Part shown: positions 10,664 through 21,204 of the stretch, piece by piece
Numbering within the stretch: the stretch's first letter is position 1
How the letters are laid out: each line of letters begins with the position of its first letter
Source of the DNA: Gamarada debralockiae
Taxonomy: Eukaryota > Ascomycota > Leotiomycetes > Helotiales > Hyphodiscaceae
Assembly: GCA_002803225.1 (NCBI GenBank)
Contig: NXFV01000281.1
Location: forward strand, 1-64,000
Length of the DNA stretch: 64,000 nucleotides
Reading direction: 5' to 3'
The notes under the pieces: model-generated
What the model was told of the DNA's origin: nothing
The model's input: the letters and a program-made list of their open reading frames with translations, nothing else
Database searches by the model: none
Translations under genes and position numbers: made by a program

Positions 10664-11218
10664 CAGAACGGCTGAAGGGACGAGGTGGAGAAAAGATAGA
10701 AGTAGAGAGAGAGGGAAAGAGACAGAGGAGCAGATGGATGAGATGGTCGGTGATACCGGAGGGAGAACTCATTTTATGGGAGAGGACACAGCCACTCTAA
10801 CCCCTGAATATACCCTGTCCACATTCGCTGATTACTGCTCACCTGGGCGACGCATTACGGAGCTTGATCAGGCACAAGGCAAGGAATATGTCGTTGGATT
10901 CACTCTTTCTTGCGATTCTCTGATATACTCCATTACTCAACAGTGATTGAAGCCCAGGAAATGGAAAGATAACCACCCATGTCTGCAATATGGCCGGCTC
11001 TCCTGAGTTTATTCCGAAGCACAAGCATTACGCACTCATATACCGAATACCGAACCACGCCAAACCTCATTCTTCGCCTCCTCCTGATCCTCGTCACCTA
11101 CTCCTCCACATATCCACTGCCATGCCAGGTGATTGCTTATTTACTACCAGAAATGACAGGATCTCAGCGGGGGAGAACTTTACATGTCCCTTTCGACCTT
11201 TCGACCAGCGCAGTTTCC
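10664..11218. other. Intergenic, no supported gene
   Basis: Short frames only. A purine-rich tract (AGAGAGAGAGGGAAAGAGAC-like) lies near 10700-10735, that is a pyrimidine-rich leader for the - strand ORF starting at 10663, which is usual for fungal promoters. Confidence 0.35.
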
Positions 11219-11833
11219 TCACAACTCCCCCTTCACATCATCCACCTTCCCACCCATTCTCTTCACTGCAGCTGCCTCTAGTCTGCTCGGATCAATAACA
11301 GCCCTGACGTGTTTTCCGCTTCCAATTTCTCCTCCCTCGTCCTTCGCGCTGATTTCAAACTCGTACAACTTCTCTCCCTTTCCAGTTCTGCCAAGATACC
11401 TAGCTTCCGCAACGACTTTCGCACCAAGCGGTGTCGGTGCGCCATGCGTGACGTCGACACTAACACCAACACTCATCTGTCCTGGGCCCAAGATTGGGGT
11501 CAGGACTCGTGCGGCGGCAACTGTAAAAACGAAGTCAGAAATCGCTCAATGGAGGAGAAAATTGGAACTAAGCGGGCTTCACGAGGTTGAACTCCAAAGT
11601 GGTCATCCATGGAGTAGAATCTGTGAGCAAATCTCAACGATTCAGATAGATTTTGACACAGAATGCTTCGAGAAGTACATACTTTCCATGAGGGCGATCA
11701 TACGAGCAGTGGCGAAGACGGCGGGGAAGGTGTCGGTTGATATGAGGGAGAGGGATGATGCGAGATCATTGTATGTAATTATGATAGTCGCCGATCCGGT
11801 AGCATTAGCTTCTGGTGAAGCTGGAATAGACAT
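11219..11833 (-). CDS. Hot-dog fold thioesterase-like protein (FlK/YbgC-like)
   Basis: Exon 1 is 11833-11683 and exon 2 is 11520-11219, joined over a 162-bp intron (GTATGT donor, TTTTTACAG acceptor), giving 150 residues. The start MSIPASPEANATG is preferred to an upstream ATG at 11905 because the homologous region begins shortly after. Landmarks are FPAVFATARMIALMEIAAAR across the splice site (the helix of the hot-dog fold; the Glu is the conserved active-site acid of such enzymes), GPGQMSVGVSVDVTH, TPLGAKV and the strand KLYEFEISAKDE. The arrangement matches the small single-domain thioesterases related to fluoroacetyl-CoA thioesterase, about 130-150 residues long. The physiological acyl-CoA is unknown. 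The GC-rich opposite strand has long shadow frames. Confidence 0.85.
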
Positions 11834-12698
11834 TTTGCGTCTGTGTGACGTGAAGCGAAGGTGTTTGTGGGCTTTGTCTGGATAGTATGAGATACAGTTA
11901 GTCAAATCCTATAGATATCAAACGGTCAAAGCAAGTGAATGATCCAAAAGCCAGGACTCTATTTCCAGGCACCTTGGAAGTCCCCCCAGTCACGACTCAA
12001 ATCGGTCATAAGAGTCCTTGGGACTAAGCCAAAATCTAGAAAAACCACTCGTTCAACTCGAGTGAAGGATCAAAAGCGAGGCCGAGACCCTCTAATCTCT
12101 GAGACTCAATGAAGTACCAATGATTAAAATTAGAATCGTTCAAACGCAAGGAACAATCCAAAACAATAGAGGAAGCATCTTACCTGGGTGAAGATTAACT
12201 TCGTCTGATACCTTTCTAGAAATTATGAATGGGAAGCAATTGGTGTGAGTGTAAGTAAGGTTTAGGAATTATGTGGGAGTGTAAAAGGGCAGTAGCGGTA
12301 AGTAAATATCCTCGAAAGGCAGCCGCAATGGAACTCCGAGCACCCCGAGCACCCCGAGCACGTGACCGGGTCATCCCAATCAAAAACCCAGGCCTTTCGG
12401 CTGCGAAGAACGTTCCTGGAAATTTATCATTCATCTATTCGCTCTCTCGGCATACGTATCCTTGCGCCCCATAGATGATCCTGCTCAAAGAGGAAACTCC
12501 ATTTGTCCGTTCAGGGGAAGCGAGACTAGCTCCAACCCCTTCTGGACGACGGAAACGAAGAAAATGGCGGTACAAAGCACCGGCTATCTCAGTATCGTAA
12601 AAAAAACCAAAAGAGGGGAAATTCATCGCAGTACCGTTCGTAATCCAACAATTTTGATCCAGTTCCAGGTGCATCATCCAGCCCAGGACGTCAGTGCA
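11834..12698. other. Intergenic with a small tandem repeat
   Basis: No gene supported. At 12335-12364 the word CCGAGCAC recurs at 9-base spacing (CCGAGCACC repeated), running into a CACGTG palindrome (12359-12364), a typical bHLH E-box core. Otherwise unremarkable. Confidence 0.35.
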
Positions 12699-15600
12699 TC
12701 AAATCGCCGTTTCTAGAATCGCGAAGCTCCTATGGTAGTCGCATTCCACTGGCGTCGGACCGAAGTAAGAAAGCCTATGACTGTTGGTAGAGATAAATGT
12801 TAGAGTGGAGATTGAACTTACGTCGTTGCGAATATGCAACCTATCGTAGAAGTAGAACAGGTTGTCCAGGTAACGTTTGCCTAAAATCACTTCAGCGGGA
12901 GTCAATTGAATCCCCTACCAAGCAATACTTACATAACGTGGTCAAGACCTCGTGACAACCTCCGCAGACTCTCAATGGACACCCTTCGCAGGCATGTGTG
13001 GCATGTCCTACGCAGACCATGCAGCGTCTCGATCCTCTGCTTGGATCATATTTTGCCCTACCAACAAACGAGGAAGTCGTCTTTCCGTCCAAATCCTTGG
13101 GCGCTCTCAGACTATCGATAAGGACTAGAGATTCTGTGGAAATCCTGGGAATCAGTAGCCACTCAGTATCTTTGGAGAGGTCTCAAATGTGGACTCCGCA
13201 AAGAAATCTTTCGCTTTTCTGGTAACTCACCGTGTCGATGGCGCATGATAGCGTATTTATCCCGCTTGCAGTCCTCACAGATTCTCGCCTTGCTGATATC
13301 TACCTGTCCATAAGGACTTCCCCTGCAAAAGTGCAAGCCCTGGAAATGAGACGTGTCACTTCCATCGATCTTGCTCTTCGATCTGATTCTAATTCCTGTT
13401 AGTCTCAATTCCCCACGCAACCCCAGGGACTCAGATTAAACATACTGGGGTCTCCAAGGACTCTCCCCTCTCTCACTGATTCTCAAAGCCGACTGATTTG
13501 ACATCTCCTCAAGCTCATGGAACCGGTCGAGAGAGATGTCTTGGTTGGTACCTTCTAAGTCGACATTATACTTCCACTCGGGATAGAATTTGTTACTATC
13601 ATACTGGCAAGCTTTGCAATAGTCACTTGTAGCGTCAGCCGGATGCCAAAAATCGTGGTTGCTGACGCCGTAATCGCATTCCCACATGCAGAATGTGCAA
13701 CCTCCAGGATTGGGTACCGTTCTAAACATCATGTCGCGGAACTCTGGAGCATTGACGACTGTGTCGGTCTCAGGTGGTGGTCCGTAGTCTAGTTGTTTTC
13801 ACAGTTAGTAAAACTTGGTTCGATGATGTATGCGAGGGGTCGCGGAATCAGAAAATGCGAAGGAATATCCGGAAAGAACTAATCCAGGCAAAAGAATATA
13901 CATACCGAATTTAGTGCTTGCAACTTTGATCTTTCCCAAAGCTGTGTCTACGAAAAGAGGTGTAGGTGGCGGTCTCAGTCTAGTCTTGTCTCGAGGTTTA
14001 TCCGCTAATTTTGCCTCCTTCACGCTCTGTAGGATCATAGAGACTTTGGAGCTGAGTCTCATTCTCTCATCCTTGATCGGAGATTTACCTGCTGCAGACG
14101 TAGCGTTGGTGCGGATTTCAAAGAGCTTCAAGGGATCACCGCTATAATATTTAGGTTCCAGAGGCGGGACGGTCCGTTCTGGACTTGGCGATGGCTGTAT
14201 AGAATTGGACATCGGGTGCGGTTGTGTGTGTTGACGCTCGTTAAGATTCTGGAATTGACTTTGACGTTGATGAGGGGACTGAACACGAGAGCCTTGAAGT
14301 GGACTTGACGAGTGTGGAGGTAGCAGATGTGGATGCTGAGGGAGGACCGGGCCTGAGGACTGCAATTGTGGTGGACGCTGAGCATGATTCTGTGGCAGAA
14401 CTGGGCTCGAGGATGGCACCTGTCGCTGCTGTGTCTGATGCTGCGGGAGGACCGGACTGTTCGAAGGTGATGGTTGTATACAATCAGCTGACTGTAAATC
14501 TGGGGGCGAGCTGGCCAAGGCGGGATGATGGCCTGAATATCGTATCTGTAAAGGACCGGGGCGATTATTTCTTACAACCCCTCCTGAGTTTGCGATTGGT
14601 CTTCCATTGAGATTTGATGGATTCCCACTTAGAGTTAAATGCAAGTTAGATGGAGGGAGCTCCGCCCATACACGTTGAGTTGGGGAACGTCTATGTCTGG
14701 ATGGAGATCCGGACTGCGTTGAGTCTGAGGATGAGATACCACCGGGTTGCGCGACTTGAGAAGAGCCATTCGTAGGAGCACCACCGCTATGGTTGGCATG
14801 CTTCCTGGGAGCAGCCTCTAAAGCATTCATATTTGCAAGAGTATTGAGAGTTCCATTCTGGTCGGCCTCCTTCGTGGACGCACCTTCGCTAGCGTTCATG
14901 TTTGCTGGGGCATTCGCAGCGCTTTTGGGAGCCTCATTCGGGTTGGCTTGTCTTTTGGGTGCATTCTCTCGAGCATTCGTATTTGATGGAGCATTTCCAT
15001 TGCCAGCTCCATTCTGGATCAGCTTCCTCTTCTTCTCGTTTCCACTCTGCTGATTCAGATTTTGGGGTAGATTCGCTGGAGGATCGGCGGGGACGTTTGG
15101 GTTGATTTGGCTCCTAGGTGCAGCTTCTCGAGCGTTCATATTTGCTGAGGCTTTTTCAGCGCTGTTGGGGCCCCCATTCGCGTTGCCATTGTGATTGACT
15201 TTTCGCTTCTTGTTGCCACTCCGTTGACCATTCGCATCCTGTGGCCACTTCACAGGAGAAATAGCGGTGGTAGTTTGGTTGGCTTGCTTCTTTGGTCTGC
15301 CGTCTCGATTGTCCGCGATTTGCGATCGATTTGCCGGATGATTAACGGGAGTAGCGTTTTGGTTGACTTGCTTCTTGGGTGCACCCTTTGGATCGTTGGC
15401 GTTCTGCTGTCGATTCGTAGGAACAATAGCGTTGCAATTGTGCTCAATCTTCTCCTTCCTGTTCCCTCCCTCTCCCTTTTTTGTAGCAGGATCACTTCTT
15501 GGAATCTCTCTTTGACCTGGTGCATGACTTTCCCCGCAAGCCACTTGCAACCTTATTTCCCCCTGGAGGACTTGCCGTAGGAGTGGGTATGGCTCGCCAT

Positions 15601-15763
15601 TCGGTGGTTCGTTGGAAATAGGAGGCGATGGCGTGTTGGTTTCAAGAGATGAGAGAGGTGACGAGTGTTGACTGCTGGGAGACGTGTTTGTCGTGCCTCT
15701 TTCGTTGAGAGCATCAAATTCGGAGGAAGCATTGCGCTTGAGCGATGAATGATCAGGCGTCAT
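12699..15763 (-). CDS. Large low-complexity protein with Cys-rich C-terminus (function unknown)
   Basis: Five exons by hand splicing: 15763-13906, 13788-13446, 13388-13231, 13133-12933 and 12880-12699; introns 117, 57, 97 and 52 bp, all GT-AG and frame-consistent, giving about 913 residues. Residues 1-600 are disordered and rich in Asn, Pro, Ser and Gln, with repeated words such as NANMNARE/NMNALEAAP and KKQANQ, then PSSSPVLPQ-type repeats. From about 620 on, paired Cys appear: CTFCMWEC, YCKACQYD, HFCRGSP, ICEDCKRDK, RCMVCVGHATHACEGC and VCGGC, suggesting several zinc-binding knuckles; the end carries LFYFYDRLHIRND. A further intron is possible at 12819-12779 (GTAAGT...CAACAG), which would end the protein just after RND. 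Nuclear or scaffold roles would be guesses. No close family recognised. Confidence 0.7.
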
Positions 15764-16656
15764 TTTGGCGGTTGTAGATGGAAGGTATGCCTGTCAAAGG
15801 TTGGCGGGCGTTGAGAGGAAGGGACAACGTAGCAGGAAGTCGCGATTGTCAATGACTCGATGAGTGACGTGAACGGGCAAGGTAGGGAGGAACGATTTGG
15901 TCGTACGTTAAGTCGAAAGAAATTCAAGAAGCGAGCGACAAGAAAAATCGTCCGTAGGAAGGCATGAAGACCTAGTCGACCAGCTGCAGGTTGATAAAAA
16001 GACTTTTCTGATCAACAGCGAAGTCGCAGTATTGAGGAAGCGGCTTAGCTAATGTCACAGTTGCAGAGTGGATTTTGACACCGAGCTTGACCAACTGCGA
16101 TCTCGAAGAAGTGGGAGTCCTTTCGAGGAGTTGAGTTGAGGTGAGAATTGTCTTTGAAGCTCGATGGGACGTAAAAGTCTTTGGTTTAAAGAATTTATAA
16201 AGGAATTTCGCGTCCAAGGCGGAAACAGCGGCAGACAATAGCAGGCCAACTTATTCACTTCATCACCAATGGAGCAAGGACTTCGAGCTTCTCCTATCAC
16301 AATCCAAGACAACTCACTCGGCCAAGGGCAGTGACTTGAGCCGTTCAAGCGATGCCTAAAGAATCCTCATCTAGAAGCCCAAACATCAGTCTCTCGGAAG
16401 GTAGCTTAAGAATCTACCAGTTGCTAGGATACTTACGAAGACTTTGCGAGTTGCACCTTTGCATTCAAACACGCAGTCTTAAAAGAACAACTCAAAGAGG
16501 AGTCGCTTCATCATTTCTAAGGTTCTTTACTTCATATCATCATGTGCTCAACATATCTACGAAAACATAGTCATCACTTGACGCTCTTAACTCTATGTCG
16601 TGAGAATGGGTATATGTGCAACCAGAACATCGTCAAATATCAACATCAAGAAAAGA
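15764..16656. other. Intergenic between two convergently spaced - strand genes
   Basis: No supported gene. The first 150 bases upstream of 15763 are the 5' region of the Cys-rich protein; the rest contains short frames only (for example - 16238-15972) without motifs. Confidence 0.35.
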
Positions 16657-19600
16657 TTAAGATCCCGAACCCGACGCCTCACCAGCAGTATTTCCTCCCC
16701 CAGAAGCCTTCAAGCTCTCCTCAATAGCCCGGTTCAAAGCTTCCTCATCCGCCGTGCTCTCCCCCGCTTCCTTCGCCTTCCCTGCCACCTTCATTTTGTG
16801 CTCTTCCTCTGCAAGACTTTGCTTCTTGACGTACTCTAGAACGATCTCCTCCTCGGTCTGCGCTCGTGATAATTCTTTCGTGTGTTCTGTTTTTGACCTT
16901 TGGAGAGCGAGTTTGATATCTTCGTCATCATCCTCGGGAGGGATCTCCTTCGATTTCTCAATGGCCCGCTTGATGTTTTCGTCCTCATCAGAATCAACGT
17001 CTGTCACAGTAGGTGCCTCTTTAGACTTCTCAATAGCTAGCTTAACAGCTTCGTCATCATCAGTATCGATATCTGCATTGGGATCCGCGAACTGAGAGGG
17101 CAGTTGATACTCTGTGAGACTTTCTTGAATGGCTTTCTCAAGAAGCGCCTGATGTTCCGCATCTTCATCAGTCATATTGATGAGAGCAGGATCTTCATTC
17201 GAGCGACGTCGGCTTGCTTCAGCGATACTTGCTTGAATAGCACGATTCAAAGCTTCCGAATCGTTAGCGTTACCGCCTGCCTTCTGTAGCTCTTTAACGC
17301 TAGCTCGAATTGCGCGCTCGATCATCATATCCTCTTCTGCATTTCCACGAGAGGTTGCTGCCACAGATGCACGGATCGCATGTTCGAATTCAACATTGGG
17401 GTCCTTGGCCGCCTCTCGAGGTGAGTCCAAGACAATTGGGCTCGTCTGGACGGCACGAGGAGTGTGTGTATGAGGATTGCATCTTGAGCAGAATGGACAA
17501 CTTCGACGACCATCTTTGCTGTGGACCTTGTGTCGTTCCTCCTCACGCTTCGCTTTCCTTTCCTCATGTAACTTCTTTCGTTCTTCAATAGAGAGATGCC
17601 TCGTCTGGAGGAATCCTCGTGGGGACAGGTGTCCGGTGTCTTGACCTTCGGGTCTTCTCGTTTCTATCAACTTCTGTTTGGAATTTTGGTATTCGGCTTT
17701 GTGTTCTCGCCAACGATTGATGATATCCTGGCGTTCCTGGAGGGTGGAATCCTTGTACTCTTCGAAACCTTGTGCTGTTCGTGCCGAGATCATGTAGTTG
17801 AGAACGCTTGATCCGAATATCTTTCGGATTTCCTTGTGAATCCCCATGAAAGTGTAACCTGGAAGGCCCCATATAGCTATAGCATATATTGTCAGCATTT
17901 TGCAGTCACTTCATGCGCATGTTTGTAACTCACCTGCACCTGGTTTGAGGATGAGTCCTCCAATACCCTTCCCAATACCTTTGATTAGACCCGCGGCGCC
18001 CTCTTTCTCAGCTCCACGAATAGGTTGCGTGATGAGCCCAGAAATACCGTCGTAGAACCCGTATCCAAACTCCTGCTAGCTGTTAGCGATGTACAACCAG
18101 TGGCTCCTCAGGATAAATTACCTTTCCTGCAGCTTTGAGACCGCTCTGCAAATCTGTCACCTTCTCTTGAGGTCGAACGGTATCATCACCATATAATTTA
18201 GGGGCATTGTGAAAGCCACGGGCAATGCCAAGTGTAAAGTCCATGGGTGATTTCATGCCAGCTGCAACGATACGTTGGGCGCCCTTAGCTGCTCCAACTG
18301 CATTGTCAATCGTCAAATTGCTGGGATCAAAAACAGGGACTTCACGATGCCGCGAGCCGCTCCGAGAGCCAGGGCGGCGATCTGTTGAATTTGAACGACC
18401 CAAAGTCCCCTGGCTTCGATTTCCCGATCTAGATCGTGATCTTGATAGAGTCCCTCTCAATGCTTGCCTCAATGAGCCGACACGATTTTCCCCTAGTGAT
18501 GTCGTGCTAGTCAAGGGAGTATCAGTGCCACGAGTTTCAGTGGAAGACCTCTCGGTACTCTCGTAAGACGTTTTGGTGGATGGGGTAGACGCTCCTGCTT
18601 GTTGAGAAGACGATTCAGGAGCATCGGGCGATAACGGGTCAGTGCTTTCATCGTTCAGTCCAAGGTCGAGCGTAGATTGAGATCGAGAAGTAAGACCGGG
18701 TGTATCAGAGCCAGAGCTGGTATCCTTAGGAGTAGTTTCTTTAGTAGACTCTGCTTTGAAAGAGTTCTGATGTTTGTGCTTGACGGATCTGAAGAGCTCA
18801 ATAGGAAAGTCCGCGATACCCATTGACAGACTGGCTATAGTCCCCAACAAAGCAGAAGCGCCGCCGGAAATTGGATCCCACGGCCCATCTTCAGTCTCGT
18901 ATTCTCGTGGTCGGTAGCTAATGATGTGAATAATTGTTTTGCAGCGGAGGGATTGGAGCACTTACAGCTTCAAATCGGCGAAATCAAGAAGACCAGCTCC
19001 AGCGAGGACATTCGCAGCCAAGGCACTCAATCGAGTCTGGGTGCGTTTAACACGCCAGACAGCAACTCTACTCGGTGCAAGATTGCATCTGAGGTCATCG
19101 ACATGCAGCATATCGTGGAAAGCTTTGCCACCAACTTCACAACCATTCTCTTCCTTGATCTTTAGTCCATATTCTTTAGCTCTTTCCGAAGTCTCAGGTT
19201 TCAAGGCTTCAGTAAGGGCCGCAGCCAGCTTGTCGGCCGTCAGTTGCTTATACGGGATGGGGACAGGTCCAGCTCCAGCTCGAGCGACCATAGCACCCCA
19301 AAATGGCTGATCACCAAAGAATGGCACGACTACAGTCGGCTTCCCCGTGGCAATACCTGCAGCTGTAGTACCAGCTCCACCGTGATGTACCACCGCAGAG
19401 ACATGCTGGAAGAGCCAATCATGAGGTACATTCCCAAGCATGAAAACACCATCTGGTATCCCCATTGCGTCAGCTCCAAGCCCACCCCAGCCTTTAGACA
19501 CCAAAGCTCTAACACCTGCTTTCTTCACTGCTTCGAAGATGAGTTTGGTCATCGCGTCTGGGTCGTCGACCACAATAGAGCCAAAGCCAATGTACACTGG

Positions 19601-21204
19601 CGGTGGGCCAGCTGCAAGATACTCAGCAAGATCAGGAGCAGGCGTGTATGATGAGGCCAATGAGAGAAAGTAGAAGCCAGAGATAGAGATATGCTGGCCC
19701 CAATCCTTGGGCTTCGGGATGAGTGCTGGAGACCTGGTTTTGGGATCAGCATGAATATTACGTGTGGTATACGAGTTTTGCTCACCAGCAGTAGGTGTAT
19801 GGCACTCGGAGACGACTCAGCATTCCTGGAGCCCAGATCAAACTGATCGGATCTAGTCCAAGGGCTCTCTCACGGAAGCGATTTATAACGTCTCCGAGTC
19901 CCTGCCATGTCATCATTTCTACTAAAGCGTAAGAAAGGAAATTCGTCATGTTCACGTCTGCGTTCGAGGATTGGATATTTGCGAGGGGATGAGGGAATTG
20001 TTGTGTAGGAGACCATGGCATCCTATCCATTGAAATTAGTAAGATCTCTCTGTATTCGTGCTTCGATTTAGACCCACGTAAACATCATATGGAGTGGAAT
20101 GCCCATCTTCTCTGCGATATGAATATGAGCAAAACTAGGTGGATTGGCAATAATAGCATCTGCGATGAAGGGTCGTTCCATAGGATTCGTGTCCATGTTG
20201 ATACCGCCATCGAATCCTGGAAGACTGTCTGAGCTGTCTCTTCTAGGTGCGGGGCCGAGACCATCTCCGGCTTCGATACAAGATCTCCAGCAACCTAGGA
20301 CAATTTCTTCCATACCCTTTCGGCGCTTCCCAACATCACCACTCTTCAAGGATTCAAATCCCGGCATCAACCCTGGATTTTTGACCATGAAAGCCATGAG
20401 CTCTGAAGGATCCCCACCAATACTGAAGAATTCAAGGCCATTTTCCTCCACGAATCCTTTGAACGTAGGATGCGTTGCCAGGCGCACACGGTGGCCGTAT
20501 GTAGATTTCAAGATCTTCCCCAGAGCCACGAATGGCTGCACGTCTCCTCTCGATCCAACAACATGTATCACAACATTGAGTTTCGGAGGTGGGGTTTGTC
20601 CTGGCAGTCCTCCCAGAGCTGGTGGTATGTATCCTGGAGGTAGAGGCGTAGCATCTTCTTCCGCAGCGAGTTGGAGTTGATTTCTCAGAGCAGGAACGAG
20701 AAGGTCGGACAATTTGCGAGTCTTCTGATTAATGTTGATATTGATTCGACCATCATCTGTGACCTTTGCCTTTGTATCGAGTCCATCCTGGCTCATTTCT
20801 ATCGAATTGTGATGTTCTCCATACGCTGGTGGGGCTTCTGATGAGCCATCTTGCGATAGTATATTGTTTGGGACGCCAAGGTGGGAGTTCTTCGTCCTGC
20901 GTAGTAGAAAATTAGTACATGATTCTGAACTACTTCTGCAAGAGACATACTTTAGCTTAGGAGCATTCTGGCGGATTGTTGCTCTCGATGCTCTCCGTTC
21001 CGCAGGTGGCATGTCGTTGACTTCAAATTGGCCATAGATTGCGGCTTCTGCTTGAGCTATGATAGCAGCTGGTAAGGCATCTGCAGCAGGGTCTGGCTGG
21101 GCCGCTGGTATATCGTCAACAGATGCCGCGTGGACTGTAACTGCAGGCGTTTGGGAGCTCTCAGCAGCCGCATTGCTGGTATCTTGGCTTGATTTGGTCA
21201 CCAT
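16657..21204 (-). CDS. Sterol 3-beta-glucosyltransferase-like protein with C-terminal UIM array
   Basis: Seven exons (21204-20951, 20896-20078, 20022-19786, 19733-18966, 18917-18122, 18072-17934, 17876-16657), six GT-AG introns of 48-57 bp, sum 4233 nt, 1410 residues. Residues about 190-330 hold the N-terminal GT1 signature (VIHVVGSRGDVQPF, ATHPTFKGFV, FFSIGGDPSELM), then TMPWSPTQQFPHPLAN after a splice. The donor-binding half has VYIGFGSIV, NVPHDWLFQ and HHGGAGTTAAG (about 553-563), GDQPFWGAMV. This is the family of UDP-glucose:sterol glucosyltransferases (yeast Ugt51/Atg26, plant UGT80). PH and GRAM domains of Atg26 are not seen. Residues about 600-1000 are Ser/Thr-rich and amphipathic (GIADFPIELFRSVK; GFYDGISGLITQP; GIGKGIGGLIL), a layout seen in fungal homologues. 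Residues about 1166-1395 hold eight acidic-Ala-Ile-xx-Ser motifs (ubiquitin-interacting type) plus a short CPFCSRC. Likely cytosolic or membrane-associated. Confidence 0.9.

Noticed and set aside
11184..11885. Long + strand ORF of 233 residues
   Set aside because: It is antisense to the two thioesterase exons and their intron; the - strand model restores conserved hot-dog motifs, while the + strand product is low-complexity Ser/Pro/Thr.
14793..15580. + strand ORFs with Ala/Leu-rich or Ser/Leu-rich hydrophobic content
   Set aside because: Antisense shadows of the Asn/Ala-rich repeats of the - strand 913-residue protein.
18225..18566. + strand ORF inside the glucosyltransferase gene (also 20144-20680, 19244-19651, 16754-17095)
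   Set aside because: Mirror frames of a well-supported spliced gene on the other strand with no motif of their own.
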